From contig JAHYIO010000005.1 of NCBI GenBank assembly GCA_020543525.1, positions 992,001 to 1,056,000 of the forward strand: 64,000 bases of DNA, written 5' to 3'. Position 1 is the stretch's first letter, and each line of letters begins with the position of its first letter. The notes below the pieces were generated by a model. That model saw only the letters and a program-made list of their open reading frames with translations. It was not told the DNA's origin and made no database searches. Both the position numbers and the translations under genes were made by a program. Origin of the DNA: Coriolopsis trogii (Eukaryota; Basidiomycota; Agaricomycetes; Polyporales; Polyporaceae). Below are positions 20,991-34,960 of the stretch, one piece after another.

Positions 20991-22544
20991 GTGCGAAGGT
21001 GCACTTACGGAAACTGTCAGGAAGCTCGCAAATGGTGGAGCACTGAGGCAAAAGCGTTGAATGGACGAAACCTTTACGCAGCGCCGTTGCATCACGCATC
21101 ACTGCCATGAGCGTAACATGTTGCCGCCATTCCTAGCCTCGTACACAGCTTGTACACTATCTGACGAGGTAGTAGCACTTATCCTCTTTTGACAGCGTCA
21201 GCCTACTTGTTCCAACTCTACCGAGACTGCTTCATCTATATGTAAGTAGCACGCTGTGCTGTTTGTGCGCCCGTGCGAGATCATGAGACTGACGTCGTCG
21301 GGAGGTCTGTGTACGTGACCAGGAACCGTCGCGGAACGTTGAGAGGCCATGCCCTTGCTGATCAAGGTGCATTCGAAGCTACGCTGCGATCACTTTGGCC
21401 GTGCCTGGGACGCCAGCGTTGCATGTGGATCCTCCAACAACCCGCTATCAGAGTTTGTGTATAAGAAGATGTCACGGGACGTCTTTGGCACCAGGTCGTA
21501 ATATGACCATGTGATGTCACTGCCATCATATGTGCTGTTCTGTGTGTGCTCTCAATGAGCCAGGTTCTGCCTGTCTACGTATGTATGCAGATATGGACAC
21601 CACGGAATCCCAGAGATGAGACGCGCTTGGAGACCTACAAGTCGTTTTGAACTTATTCTCTGACACCATCTGACCAACATGAAGTATCCGGCATATAGAA
21701 CGACTGGCAACCTGGTCAAGTAGCGAATGCTTGCAGCATAGACAGCGAGCATGAAACCAAAAGAGTACTACATGCTTCAACGTACGTTCGGTGGAGACGG
21801 GGAGGTAATGCGAGGATAGCGAGCAGACGATAGCAGTAGTATGCGAGGAACAGAGCGGGGTTGACCATCGGGGCGAACATCAGGGTGAGAAGCATTGGCG
21901 AAAAGCGAGCCCCAGAGCGCGCAGCCTCGGGCGAAAGTTCGGGAGCGACCAACGTCGCGGCCGTTTTACAGTTGGAACGATGTCTATTCCTGCGAACACC
22001 GGCTCGGGAAGATCGTCTGGGTCGCCGCATTCGCTACAGATCTCATCTTCGCCGTGTCTCCCTGCAGCAACAGGAACAGAGATAGTGAGTTCAGCAAAAG
22101 AGGGACATGACCGACCATATCGTACCCCGATGTACTTGCTCAGATTTCTCGGCTATGGCCTTGAAATCAGCGTTGAGCGTACAACGCATATACCATTTCG
22201 ACTCTTCAGTGAGATCAACGGACTCAATATGTTCAAATCCACCGGGCCTAGCTTTGACATGGACTGTAGCAGTTCAAGAACGGAAAGGTGCCCTCCGTAT
22301 GTAGAGGAGAGCGTCCGGTCGGATGCGCTGTGTTGGGAATGATAGGCAAGCACATATCGGGGGTGATCAATCGTTCAGGCTCTTCACGACGGAGTGTCGT
22401 TGCAGCAGGTTGTACGGTACAACCGTGGAAGGGGGAAGATGGTAATGGTAGATCTAGACTCATAGACTGCGCGTTACTCGACAACAGGCCTGAGCAAGGG
22501 ATAGAAATATGATGCATACTCACCATCGCCAACCTGACAAGATA
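20991..22544. other. Stretch with no assignable gene
   Basis: About 1.5 kb with only fragments. Two minus-strand pieces look faintly coding: ECGDPDDLPEPVFAGIDIVP near 22040-21980, and a hydrophobic run (LLTLMFAPMVNPALFLAYYC) near 21895-21835. They could belong to one small membrane-protein gene with introns, but I could not build a clean chain. Confidence 0.35.
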
Positions 22545-25500
22545 TTTCTTGTGGGATAGAACTTGTGCCTCAAGTTCTGCCAACGCGATGCGGTCGTCGT
22601 ACAGCTGCATAGTGAACTCTGAGTCAATTTGGATCACGGCATAACGGTCTGGTCGGGGTACCAAAATCTATATTGGGACTTGCTTGCATGAGGATGAGGC
22701 TGCCATCTTTCAGGTCGGTAGTATCAGATATGAAGACAGCAGTGTTACAAGCGTAGGCGTTAATTCGGAGAGGCGAAGCCCATGTCATGTTCAATCAATT
22801 TTGGCTTGGATGCTTTTGTGCACCTACCTTCCCGCCGTGACCCATGCGAACATACTGCTGAGCAGTTCATTGCACTCGAGTCGCGAGTAGATCCGTGCAT
22901 GAAATAGCCGCCGTGGCTCCATCGATCCCTCGAAGACTGGACATGAGTGGATCATATAGGCAGCAATCTACACTCACAGAGAACTTCTTGCGCGGCGACA
23001 GGGGGACTCGGACTGTCGTCGATGCGGCTACCTTGGCTCGCACAGGCTTCTGCAGAGCCCAATTCCCATGCTGGCAACACAGTAATTGTAGACAATAGAG
23101 AACTCAGGCATGATGATGCGATGGGCGGACAGCTGGAGCGCTACAAGATGTGACACACGTGACGGACAATAGCAGGCGCTTCCGAGACGCTTGCCTTTCT
23201 AGGCGAACGATGGTTCAAGTTGCTCTCTGCCACGAGGGCTTCGCGCGGAGAGACCTCTCCCAGGACCGTATATCGAGGACGTTCATCGATAATCAAAATG
23301 AACACGCCGCTCACAGGCCATATAACTCGCCCTCGGCCACCAGCCTCTCTTTCTCCCAACATCCACCTCACTGTCTTGCAACGACAAGCTCCCCATCTGT
23401 TCAACCTTCGCCCACAGCCCCGCAGAGCTCGACGACGTACCAAACCCGACATGAGTACTGACACAGGCATTGCAAATAGCGTGGTGAAAGACTACGCCCG
23501 CGAGATCCGAGACCTCCTCCTCCGAGAGGACTATGAGCGATCAGATCTTGCCTCGGTCACGCAAGATCTTGCAACTAGACCCTTTGGAGCTTCATGGAAG
23601 GCGTACTTCGAAGGACTGCTACAGGGTGTTCAGGAAGCTTTCGACACGGTCCTGAGCACGCCCGACGTGAAGGGTGAGTTGCACCCCAGGGGCTTGAGGA
23701 CGCAGTGACTAACATTGGCATTAGTAGTTGTCGCGCTTTACGAGTACCTGAACGACACGCTCCAGCCTCACATCATCGACCTCAGCCACCGGTTCCAGAA
23801 CGAGCAAGCCGAGCGGGACCAGACGTTCGCAAAATTGAAAGGAGACATTTTGCGTCGAATGGTGTCACAGCAGACCTTCGTGGAGGACGTCTCGATCACG
23901 AGCACCGGTACCCGCATCACGGATACTATGCCGAGCCTGGACTTGTCAGCGCCGGATATCATGGCTCCTGTCCATGTGGGATCCGATGGGCAGCCTCCTG
24001 CGTCCGTGTCCCCCTCTGACCTGAGGGGCGTTCTGCGGTCATCTGGCTCTGCGAATGCGTCTCGTCAAGGCGCGGCTACGGACGAGAATCTAGGCCAGAA
24101 GGGGGCCAGACCCGAGACTCCCCCTTCCGCCAGTTCGCGCTCTCCGTCACGCAACCGCAGAGGCTCACAGGAGGCCCCTCGTACCCGAGCGTACCAGACG
24201 TCGTCTCCCAAGAGAGGCGCAGGAGAGCGCAGACCCTCCGACGGGTCGCGAGCTAGTTTCGAGGACTGTGAGTCAGCCACGCATCCTCTTCGATTGTGCG
24301 TCGATCCTGATGAGATGGGTCTGAGCAGTCAGTATGGAAGTAAGCAGCATCAAAGGGCCACCCTCCGAGTCGGGAAGCCGTCGCGATGATCGCCAGGGTC
24401 AGGGTGAGACGATTCGCCTCTTACGCGCTATGATGGACGATCTGCGGGCGGATCGTAAGCGGGAGGTGGACAAGCTGGAGGCGATGCTCGCGAAGCAAGC
24501 AGAAGACCATAACCGGGAAGTTGAGAAGCTGGAGGCAGGGCGTCAGCGGGAGGTGGACGCCTTGAAGATAATGCTGGCGGAGCTGAATGAGGATCGCAAG
24601 AAGGAGGTGGCTGAGCTGAAGGAGGAACGCAACAGGGAGGTGGAGAAGCTGGAGGCGGGGCATCAGCGGGAGGTGGACAGGTTGGAGATGATAGTGGCGG
24701 ATCTGAAGAAGGATCTGGCTGAATCCAAGGAGGAACGCAAGAGGGAGGTAGCTGAGCTGAAGGAGGAACGCATGAGAGAGGTGACGGCGCTGAAGGAGAG
24801 AGTGGACGAGTTGAAGGTCACAGTTGCGGAGCTGAAGAAGTGAGAGGCTCGCAGGGCAGACTCGTAGATCGCTGAATACTTGTGTGTACTCTTGTCAATC
24901 CGACCGTCGCAGTAGCTCGAGTTGGACGCGCGCCAACGCGCCCCCCTCAGGATACCGGCTAGATCGACTGGCCCGGCGATATAGGCTCGCAACGACATGC
25001 ATGAGGCGTCTGGTCAGACGGTTCTGCTCGATATTCGGGGCTGGCGGCGTCGTGTGTGGTTGTTTCCCTGCCATCCACATCCCCTTCTCCACTCAAATGG
25101 ACGGCAGAGGGTTCGTGACTTGCTTATGTCTATGTCATCAAGTTCCATGTTCTCCGAATATATACGTGAGAGGTGACGATGACTTTGTATGCGACAGACT
25201 TCGCACGCAGCGAGAGGTCAAGATGCATACATATTCTCCTTGAACATCCCCGACAAACTGAAGTACACCTATTCGTGCACAGATGCTACCGCTCACAACA
25301 AATGGACGGCGTCTGGCCGTCGCTGACTGACAATGGTATATATCGCATAAGTAGCTTGATGTTCGCTGTGTCCATCAAAAGCCGTTACTGTCTTGTGGCC
25401 AGCGCAGTAATGAGAACATCATAGTCCAGCTTCGCGACTATGTGAATCTGCGGTCAGTATCCGTCCTAGGTCCCACCACCGAAAACCGATAACACGCCAT

Positions 25501-27110
25501 GGTGACCGCTCACCTTTCAGTATCAACCGCGTGAAAGCCCCAGCAAGCTCGGGTTGTTCCCGCTCAAGCCTCTCCAGGTTTTCGGTGCTCAACTTCCACA
25601 ACACCGCCGCCCGCTCCACGACGCACGTCGCGTTCCGCTCTAGCCCCGCTAGCGTCGACAGCTCGCCCGCGATGGTCCCCGGCACCATCGACTCTACCAT
25701 CGGCGGGGTGGGATCCGCGAAGCGGTACGTCGCGCGGAGGATACCGGCCTCGACGATGTAGAGGCCGTCTGGCGGGTCGTCCTGCTTCCAAAGGACGGTG
25801 CCGGCTGGGATGCACATGCGCGTGAGGTAGGGAATGAGGGGCGCGTACGTCTCTCGGTCGATGAGTTCGTATGGGGAGAATGCGCGGACGAGCGTGTTGA
25901 ACGGTTCGGCATCGAGCTGCTGGTCTTCGGGTGGCGAGTGGTCTGTGAGTGAGCAGGTGAGCAGGCTGCAGCGGACACAGGAAAAATGAGAGGAGACCGA
26001 ATGACCTCGAGCTATGGTCCGCCAGCCAGCACTGACAAGCGCTGCCCGTCGAGGACTGTCTACGACCGAACCAGTGAAAGGGATGACATCGTCCTGACGA
26101 CCCGGGAGGGCTATTTTTCCTTCGCGTCAGCCAGTGCACTCGTTACAGGACAGGTCGTACTCACCAACAGGAAGCACTTCGGTCTTCTGCACCGTGAACC
26201 ATGCTCGCAGATAGATGTTCTCCGTCCCTGTGAACAAATAAGACCGATTGTCGTCCCATACACGTGAGCCACTCACACTCGATCGCATCACTGAACGTCT
26301 CGAACAGCTCTACCCCGTCCATATCCAACAGACCAACATTGCCCAGCGCGTGGCCAACACCACTGTCCACTGCGAAGCCACATAGCACCAGCACGACCTT
26401 CTTCGTAGCGAGCAAGCGCTGCACGCGCACGAACGCCTCCGCAGCGCTCATGTCGACGCCCGCGACGAGCGCGAGGTCGAGGACGAGGAAGCGGATCGGC
26501 GTGCGCTGCCACGCCCCTTCGTCCAGGAGCGCGCGGATCGCGTCCTCGACGTGTGTGATGGTGCCGAAGAACATGAACCCCTGCAGACGGAGGATTGTCG
26601 TCTGCTTCGAGACATCACGGAGGTACGCGCGGTGTGCGCCCGGCCGGCGGACCGTGGACATGACGCTGTCCCCGCTGTATAGCGCGCGGATGCTCCGCCG
26701 TTGTGAGCTCTGGACAACGAAGAATACACCTGACGGGCCGTGGGTATTAGTTAGATGTCTGGCTCATATGGTCGGGCAGACGTACAGCTCATGACGATCC
26801 CGAATAGCACACCCATGACAAAGTCCCACACGGTCATAACGACCATGATGCTGGCGATGGTGATGTACTCTGTTCGGCTGACCCGATGTCTGGTGTCCCA
26901 TAGTGCTTCCTTGACAAGATCGATTCCGAGGACGAAGATCAGTGCGCCTACCACCATGACGGCTGTAATCGTAATCAGTACAAACACAACGTTGTGATTG
27001 GAATAACGTTGTCTCACGTATGAATGCGATAGGGCCCGTGCCAACTAATAGCAGGGCCATAGTCGTCCCAGCAAGCATGAATCCGGCTATACGCGTGGTC
27101 CCACCCACAC
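22545..27110 (+). repeat. Left arm of a large inverted duplication
   Basis: Read on the plus strand, this segment contains a small ORF remnant (22707-22545), the coiled-coil gene (23451-24843), a linker (24844-25384) and the 3' half of the transporter gene. The same features occur in reverse order and opposite strand at 42510-38745. The limits are estimates from where I can no longer align the two copies by eye. Confidence 0.9.
23451..24843 (+). CDS. Unrecognised coiled-coil protein, left copy
   Basis: Three exons (23451-23673, 23725-24267, 24329-24843) form a clean 426-residue frame. Residues about 1-75 are helical and contain WKAYFEGLLQGVQEAFDTVL. The middle, about 75-255, is low-complexity, Ser/Pro/Arg-rich and likely disordered (SASSRSPSRNRRGSQEAPRT). 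The C-terminal 165 residues are one long heptad coiled coil made of repeated REVEKLEAG-QREVDRLE-ADLKKD modules. No catalytic motif or membrane segment is seen. I do not recognise the family; a scaffold or adaptor is only a guess. A close, intact relative lies at 40305-41598, with a coiled coil 33 residues shorter. The ATG at 23451 is the first Met in this stretch that keeps both introns in phase. Confidence 0.7.
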
Positions 27111-29318
27111 GGTAGAAGCTATGACCGTTGTCAGAGCCTCAATATGGTGAGAGACGCATGCGTACACTCACAGCAAGGTGTTTACATATACGAGATAATT
27201 CGGCCTGAGCAGAAAATGAGCGACGGTCCACGATATTGTATGCGCCAAGCACTCACACTGTGCCTAGAACACCGGCGACCACGTTGGAATAACCATGGGC
27301 TACGAGTTCCTTATCCGTGTCGACGTCATGATTCAGAGAGACGGCGAGTGCAGGAACGTTTAGAGGCGGGTGAAGGATGTTGAAGAAAAGACTATGTGCA
27401 TGGGGTCAGATATCGTCTACCATTCAGAAAACACACGCCGTACAGAGCAAATTGAGTAGGCATTGTCGAGGCGAAAGCTGCCCAGTTGACTGCACGAAAG
27501 TCTGGATATGATCAATCCATGAGTCAACTAAACACGCCTTCGACAAATGGTGGAGCACGCACCAAATAGCGAGTAAAAATGGTACCACGGGTATCTCGAC
27601 GCTCCCATGTCGAACAACCACCCGCTGCGTCGTAAGGTGCCGAGATCCATATGTGCCGCTGCTACAACAATATAGAACACCGATGGGATAATACAGAAAT
27701 CTGCAGATGCATGAGATGATCCCGTCAAAGCAGGATACAGCAGATGCCTGGCCACTCACAAATAGGGAATATCAACTGGTGGTCCCATTTGTGGGTGATT
27801 AATCGGAGCAAGACGGCAAGACCGAAGGCAGGCAGCCAAAGAGACAGGTTTCGCGCGTTGAGTACGAAGAATTTGAAAGTCTCCAAGGATAAGGAGAAGT
27901 CGTCGTCCGACATCCGTGTGCTAACAGTCAGTCTACGGACGCGTTCAGTCGGAGGGCGGACGGGGTTTGAAGAATGCACTTACCCGGTGATTATGAGGAA
28001 TACACCAACACCGCCGATGCACCTGCACCATAATGTCAGATTGTTGTCTCAGTCATGGTTCGCATCACACGCACCCAACAAGGATATGCCGGGGGAAGAA
28101 ACCTATCAGGGTGCCTAATCGCAGCGCTCCGAGTAGGAAGAACGTCAAGCCTTCGTTCCGGTGAGCCTTCCGCCCCGTGATCATAGACAGCTGACGCACC
28201 TGTGAGGATGGATGAGAATGCGAAGGCAACCGTAGTGGTTGCAATGATGGCATGCTGATTATCCTCGCCCATTTCGTTGGCAATACCATTGGCTATGAGA
28301 TGGAAGAACGGCTAAGACAGGTTTCGTCAACGTCCATCTGCGGTCCGTAGAAGTGTGGCACGTACAACGACCTCGATCATCATACTTCCGTTGGCGCCAG
28401 CAAAGCCACTGGCACCGGCGGAGTAGATGAGCTGTGAAACGATCGCTCTTCACCCCCGTGAGTGGAGTTCAGGCACCTCAGAGAATCACTTACGATACAA
28501 AGAACATCGACACGCCGACGCCCCCGAGGTCTGCGAAGACACCTCCTGCAGGGAATATGATCATCCCGTCTGTCGATGCAAGGTCAGTTGAGCGACTGCG
28601 GGTCAGATGACGTCAACTCACAGGAAATTCCATCGAGGATGTTCAGTAAGGTTCCAAGTATAGCGGCCGGTATTGACTTGACAGCGTCCTTCGCAAGTGG
28701 GCCAGACCCCCGTGCCGCTCGCAGGGCGACATCTTTGAGGAGGCCGGTCGCGCTCCGCTTACCCACAGATTCCGGATGCGCGTTGCCGTTCGTGTACGAT
28801 GTCCGGTGGTTCGCTTCGAGGTCGGCAAGCAGCGGCACGCTCTCGTCTGACGGCTCCAGGTCTGCTGCAGGGCGCGCATGTGACGGCGCACTCGGCGTAG
28901 CTGTTCTGGTGGGCAGCTCGCGTATGACGGAGAGGGACCTGTGCATTACGTCTGGTCGCTCGAGGGTGGGGGTAACTGTGTTTGACTCGGTGATGGGGGT
29001 CCCGGGCTCTGAGCGGCTGTGCTCTCCGTGACGGGCGAGAAGGAGGGAAAGCCCGGAGGGTTGCGAGGAGACGGCTTGATATGCGCGAGGGGTCATCGTC
29101 CCGGAATGCTGCGTGGAGAGCGTGGATGTGGAGGCTTCAAGGTCACTGACGTCTTCCGCAGGCCTGAAAGACAGGACAGAGGACGCTGCGGTGCGAGGCA
29201 CATTAGCCTCGTGTGCATCTGAAGGCGTGGAGCTGGTAATGTCGGGGAAGATGAATGCCTCTTGAGACGGAGAGGAATGGTGCGAGGGTGTCCTGAGAGG
29301 CTTGCCCGAGATTTCCAT
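25385..29318 (-). CDS. SLC26/SulP-family transporter with STAS and cyclic-nucleotide-binding-like domains
   Basis: ATG 29318 opens a cytosolic Ser/Thr/Pro-rich N-terminus of about 230 residues. Short exons then encode the SulP membrane core: [71 protein letters not shown], and [25 protein letters not shown] domain follows at about 26660-26270 ([20 protein letters not shown]). A CRP/cNMP-like beta-barrel comes next at about 25880-25500 ([35 protein letters not shown]). The last exon encodes [17 protein letters not shown]. This fusion resembles the yeast YGR125W/Vsb1 group of vacuolar transporters rather than classical sulfate permeases; the substrate is inferred, not shown. The 3' half lies in the inverted repeat and a broken copy sits at 38745-39830. 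Confidence 0.85.
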
Positions 29319-30181
29319 CGTGCTGTCACGGATGGTATCCTGAGTATGCAGTGCCAGAGGGAGATGTCGAGGCCGGGAGGATCGAGAACTCGAGGAGACA
29401 AAACTCCGCGGCTGCAGCAGACTGACATGTGGTTAGCAAAGCGCCAGATTGTAGACACATGGAAAACAGCTAGTTACCCAGCACGGGTGAGCGGCGATCC
29501 ACTTTGCATTCGCAAGTATGCATCCATATCGCGCACACCGGGCGAGCCGTCGCCTTCTGCATTCGTTCCCATGAATGCCATGGGTTCACTAGTGCTGTCA
29601 GGCTGCACGCCCGGGGAGTCTCCTGCAGGATGGCGCAACATGAGTACGATAATACGCAAGCCTGCGAGGAGTCTGAAGGCAAACTTCAACCTGTGAGAGG
29701 ATGATTATAAGGATTCAACGATGACGCTATCTCCAGCAATTCCGGCTAGATAAGCCGTTGATATTGGGGGCGTTTCGGCTAATTAGAGGTTGCTATCGCA
29801 GCCATTATGCTACTAACGATTTTGCCCCTTGAAAACAGAGACTGTGTCAGTACTCACCGTTGATGTTCAAGACTGGGAGTTGTAATTGAACTTCTACTTG
29901 AACTTGGAGTGAACCCGTGGTGGTTTGTCCTCAGTCAGTCGGAGATTAGCCGGAAGATAAATTGCTCACGGCCTTCGCGTTAGAAGGTGAGCTCCGACAC
30001 AAGAAGCGAAGCGGAGTTTGAATTAAATTGGCGTGACTTCATAATGACCAAAAACGCGCTTGTCACTCAGTCACGAAGGTTTGTTGAGGGACTCTCTCCT
30101 TCCCCCTCCTCCTTCCGTCCTTCTCACTGCCTGCACGATCTCTGCGCTTGCTCTCGCCACTGTCTTGGAGCTCAAGCTGCT
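29319..30181. promoter_or_regulatory. Divergent intergenic region, transporter and RhoGEF-like genes
   Basis: 863 bp separate the two divergent start codons. No gene, repeat or clear motif is seen; both promoters should be here. Confidence 0.5.
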
Positions 30182-33100
30182 ATGCATTTTGGTCGATCTC
30201 ATTCTCGCAGCAAATCTCGTTCTCCAGCCCCGGGCGGGTCGTTCTCTCCAGCTCAATTCTCTCGCCCACCCACGTTTCTACCTCCATCACACTATGCTGC
30301 GGCTGCTGGAATACCCTATGAAAATTTGTTAGCCGACCGCGATGAAGGAAAGACAATGTCAACCACGGCCTTGCCCGGGAAGGATCGTCGGGTCGCGAGT
30401 AAGCGTTCTACTGTCTCATTCGCGAACTTGGAGCGCAAGTCAGAAAATGAAGGAGACACCCGAGACAAACGCAAGAGTCAGTTTGGCAACATTCCCATGC
30501 TCGAAACACAACTTCTACCTTCTTTGCGAGACACCGTGGTCAGAATGACGCAGTCCCCGCAGTCGAAACCAGATATCAACGATACTACGGATACCCAATC
30601 GGTGTCTACTTCCCACTCTGTCACATCCAGACGCAAGAGGGAAGAATCGTCTGCCTCTGCTTCGTCCAGCCTGTCTCCCGTCTCCGTCGCTGGTCCTTCC
30701 CGATCAACACCCGACCCAGGCTCGAGTACTGGTATACCTCGTCTAGGTGCAAGCAGTCCTTTCGCTCCCAAGTCGGCTCTCAAGTCACCCGCGCGCCGTA
30801 GTATGTTCAGCTCTGCCGTCGCGACGTCGTCGCCCTACCAATCTGTTCCAAGCCCTAGAACACAGAGGCATGACTATCCAGACTCGAATCGTAGCGTAAG
30901 TGCTCGAATCGAACCCTGTTTGTTATCATATATCTCATTTCGGACAGTTCGAACACAGTGGCACGAACAACGACAACTTGCCCGGCAAAACCCCAACTAC
31001 ATTCTCGTTGAAGACACCGTCCAAGGGAACAACCTCCTTGCCGCGATTGAAAGCTGAGCACAAGTCCAAATCCAATCCGGGTACGCCCCAGCAGCCTCAG
31101 AGAGCAACGGTTTTCACAACCCCTCAGCCGGGGCGCTCATCTATGGCGCGATCAGCGCTGCCGCAAAGTACTCTACCACGACCCAGAGTCTCCAGACATG
31201 CGCATCTACCTCCGAATGACAGCGGTTCCGAACTTGAACGCAGAGTCAGTCAGAAGCATTCACCCGGAAGACTCGTTGTAACGAACGCAATCATTATCCC
31301 GAGTTCCTCAGAAAGTGATACTGACAAGCAGCGCCATTGTCAATCGCAACGGATTGTACCCAAGGACGTGTCGATGGTACCAGCGGTACCCCCGAGAGAG
31401 CCTCGTAGTCCTTCGCGTCCGTCACACTCTCATAAGAACCCTCACTCTGGTGCATCTAACACACAACAACGCAATCGACATGCAACAGTTGGGCTGGGTT
31501 TAAACGTGCAGGGCATGGACTACACGCAGCGACAGGCCAAACGGGAAGTGGAGAGCGACGACGAAAGTCTCTACGAGAGCGAGTTCTCCGACCATTCTCT
31601 CCTCACAGACGAGCCCACGTTTCTACCTTGTTCTGATGATGATGATAGCATATACGATGACGACCCTCCAAGACCTCCCTCTCGTTCGTCTCGTCAGGAT
31701 GCGGCATACGATGAACGTCGGCAAGAGGCGCTCCGAGGCCTTGTAGCGGGCTTGGATCGCGATTACGGAAGAGCTCCGAGTACAAGATCTAGTCTTCGAC
31801 GCAGTGACAGTGACGGTGCCAGTGGCCAAGGCGTTGCTGTCAGCGGTTCCATGGATATACAGGATAGGACGTCCCTCCGGAGTCAACGCCACTCTCGAGC
31901 TTCTGCTGGCAGTCGATTTAGTCGAGCTCCTGAATGGGAAGATGAGTCCGTGTACTCTGATGAAGACGCTGACGACACACAAGACCGGAACACGGATCGG
32001 AAGAACCATTCCACCCCTCTTCAGGGGGCGAGTCGCTCTGATCAGACACCGGTAGCGCCAGCTAGCAGCTCACAACGACAACATCGCGGTTCCTGGAAGC
32101 GGCCGTCAACTTCTCTGGGCGTTCGCGAGACCCGCTTTCTGCTGGATGATGACGAAGGAGACACGCCCTCGATGTATCTTGACCCCCATCTGGACTCTGG
32201 GAGGCGCCGACTCTCAGTCTCTCCTACTGCTTCGCCTCGGTCGGCTTCTCCAGCTCCTAGAGCTGGATCGTCTCGACCCCCTTCTCCGTTGCTGATGTCA
32301 TCGCAAGATCGATCGACTGATAGTCCTTCGCATATGAGCAAAACTCAACGAACTTCCCAAAGGCACGGACGTCGACGCTCTAAGACAGTATATACCGCTG
32401 TGCAAGTGGCAACAGAAAATAAGACCTCATCAGCGGCTCAGACACCCAGTGCTTCCGCAGTCCCTTCCTCGCCTTCGCCTGCTCTCGGGATATCGCTTCG
32501 ACGACCGCAAGATCCAGGCAACCGTGAGCGAATGGCTTTCGGCATCCCCGAATCGCTGTCTTACATTGGCCACAACAACGCAACAGTTGACGATCAGGAG
32601 TCCATTTGTCCCCCGCTTTCGCGCATGAGCAGTGCTTGGCCCAAACAACCGGGACTACCTCGTGTCGACAGCGACTTGTCCGTCGCGGACAGCGCATGGG
32701 AAGAGCAGGTCCGGTTCAGCAAAGAGCTCAGCAAGGGTGCTGCTGCTCTTTTCGATATCTTGTCGAATACCCCGGGCATGCAATCTTCCGGTCTACCAGT
32801 CGAAGTCGATCCCGGACAAGACAGGACCCCTCTGGCTGAACCCGGTCCATGGATGCCTAGCGAGTCTGGTCCGGCACGGCGCTCTCGGTCTCCTCTGCCT
32901 CCGTCTGATCACAACGCTGGGTCTGCTCGTGCTAGGCGACGGTCTCTTGATACTGTGTCTGTGACTTCGTCGGCTTCTAGCTCTCAGTCCGTCTACGATG
33001 AGGGTCCTAGTCCTGTGGCTCATGAACTGGCGGCTACTCCGTCGCCTCTGCCGCGCCACTCCTCTGATGCTCCTGGGTCATGGCGCTCGAATATGTCTCC

Positions 33101-34960
33101 AGACGCCTATCAGTCTCTCGATAGGCACTATGGACAACTTGAGATGGAACGCCAGGAGCTAGTGTACCACCTCTTCACGTCGGAAAAGGAGTTCGTCAAG
33201 GCGACTCGTCACGTGATCCGCACCTACTTCCTCCCCCTCCGTGCGCGCGACTCCCGCGAATGGCTTCCTGGCCTCCCACGCGACCTCGCTCGGTTCTTCG
33301 ACTGGCTGGAGGATATTGTCAATCTGCACGTAGCTATTGCGCGCTCGCTGGCGACGGTCGTGGCGATATGGAAGACCGGTTCGATCGTGCTGCGTGTGGG
33401 CGGCACGTTGCGGGCGTTCGTGCCTCAACTGGAGGTGTACATGCCGTACCTCGTCAAGTTGGACGCGGTTCGGGAAGCGGTCAGGTGGCATGCTGAGAAG
33501 GATGGCGGGGAGCTGGGGGAGTATCTCAGGATGAAAGAGAGGGAAAGGACGGACGGTGAGTGGTCGTTGGAGAGGTTGTTGGAGGAGCCGGCTGCGCGTG
33601 TTCGGAGTTACCTCGAACTGTTCCAGGTAAGTATTCAGTTCCTGAGGTGGAATATACTGTGCTGACCACGAATGCCGTTGACAGCGACTCGGAGATGTGA
33701 CGCCACGCGAACATCCGGACCATCTCGCCTCGATGTCTCTGCTGTACGCTACGCGCATGGCCTTGCGTGTGATGGATGAGGTGAAGGTACGCGAAGAAGA
33801 GTATGATTTCGTCAAGGAGCTCTCGTCCAGGATCGACGGCCTCTCGAACTCTGTCCCTCTGGCCCGACGCGCTCGTCGACTGCTGTGGTATGGTACCCTG
33901 GCCAGGACGCATTGCTCCCTCGATATAAACGATGGTTCGTCTCGGAAGGAGACCGACGGTCCACAAGCTACTAAATCGCCGTCTTTGACACCTAACCCGA
34001 ACTCACTAAGGCGACATCCGGCGCAGAGAATGTCTAGACTCGTGACTGCCGTTCGCGACTGGGACGCGAGGAGATCGCGTGGGGGCTCCGTCAGCTCTGC
34101 AGCATCTTCGACACTGTCTGTGCGGACTACTGCATCTGCTTCGTCAACTTCGAGTGGATCAAGTTTGGAGACTCCGAGATCGGACCGCTTTCCTTGGATG
34201 AGGCCAGCCCCCGGTTCTACAACTCAGGTGAAGGGAGAACAAAGTCGCAGCCCGGTGGTATCTGGAGAGCGCGGTATAGAACACGGAGAGACCATGACGT
34301 TGAACGTGATGATCTTCACTGATCTGATTCTGTTGGCTGTTCCTTTGGGTAGCGATACCGCTGCGCACGCTGAGCAAAGGTGTCGTCTCTTGGACATCTT
34401 AGGCGCATCTCGTATACTCGATATTGGCGAAGGAGGTGCGTTGTCATCAATAGCCGTGGGACTTGCGATTGCTCTCACTAACAGGCTCAACAGACGGCGC
34501 GGTGACACTCGACCTCGTCTCCGTAGCCCCGGATCATCTCGATACGGGGCTCATAGGCGAAGACACATCCGTCACATCCCTCACGCTCTGTCTGCCCAAC
34601 TCTCAGGACAGCGCTGGCAGTGAAGAAGTGCTCAACGCTCTGCGCAAGTGTCGGAGTCATACGATACGGTCGCTCTCCTTCCCATCGCTGCCTGGGAGCA
34701 TGATGGAAGACCTTGAGATCGACACGCGGCAGTCTCTGGTCGGCATCCTCTCGTCTGGGTTGCCGCTCCCGAAGAGCCCGTCGATACAGTTTGAGGAGGC
34801 GTCGCATGGACAGCACCGGGATGCTGTCGACGGGGAGAGGGAGGAGCGGGGATGGTGGACGTTGCGCTTCCAGCAGGTCCTGAGGGAGCTGCAGAGGGAG
34901 GAGACACCGCTGTCTGTATACTCGAATTCCGTTCCTCCGCCCGTGGCATCGAGGCGATAA
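30182..34960 (+). CDS. Large Dbl-homology (RhoGEF-like) protein
   Basis: Four exons (30182-30895, 30948-33626, 33685-34435, 34494-34960) form a clean 1536-residue frame. The first about 985 residues are Ser/Pro/Arg-rich and disordered, with acidic patches (SDDDDSIYDDDPPRPPSRSS). A DH-like domain follows at about 985-1250: ERQELVYHLFTSEKEFVKAT, LEDIVNLHVAIARSLATVVA and RVRSYLELFQRLGD match the CR1-CR3 helix pattern. The C-terminal part (TLNVMIFTDLILLAV...RCRLLDILGASRILDI) reads as a PH-like strand set interrupted by a Ser-rich insert. Such proteins load GTP on Rho/Cdc42 GTPases in polarity and hyphal growth. The DH match is by pattern only; the exact Rho target is unknown. It lies in the single-copy spacer of the inverted duplication. 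Confidence 0.75.

Noticed and set aside
22684..22890. 68-codon frame present in both arms (starting MHEDEAAIF)
   Set aside because: Its conservation is explained by the near-identity of the duplicated DNA, and it overlaps the antisense of the small ORF; no independent coding evidence.
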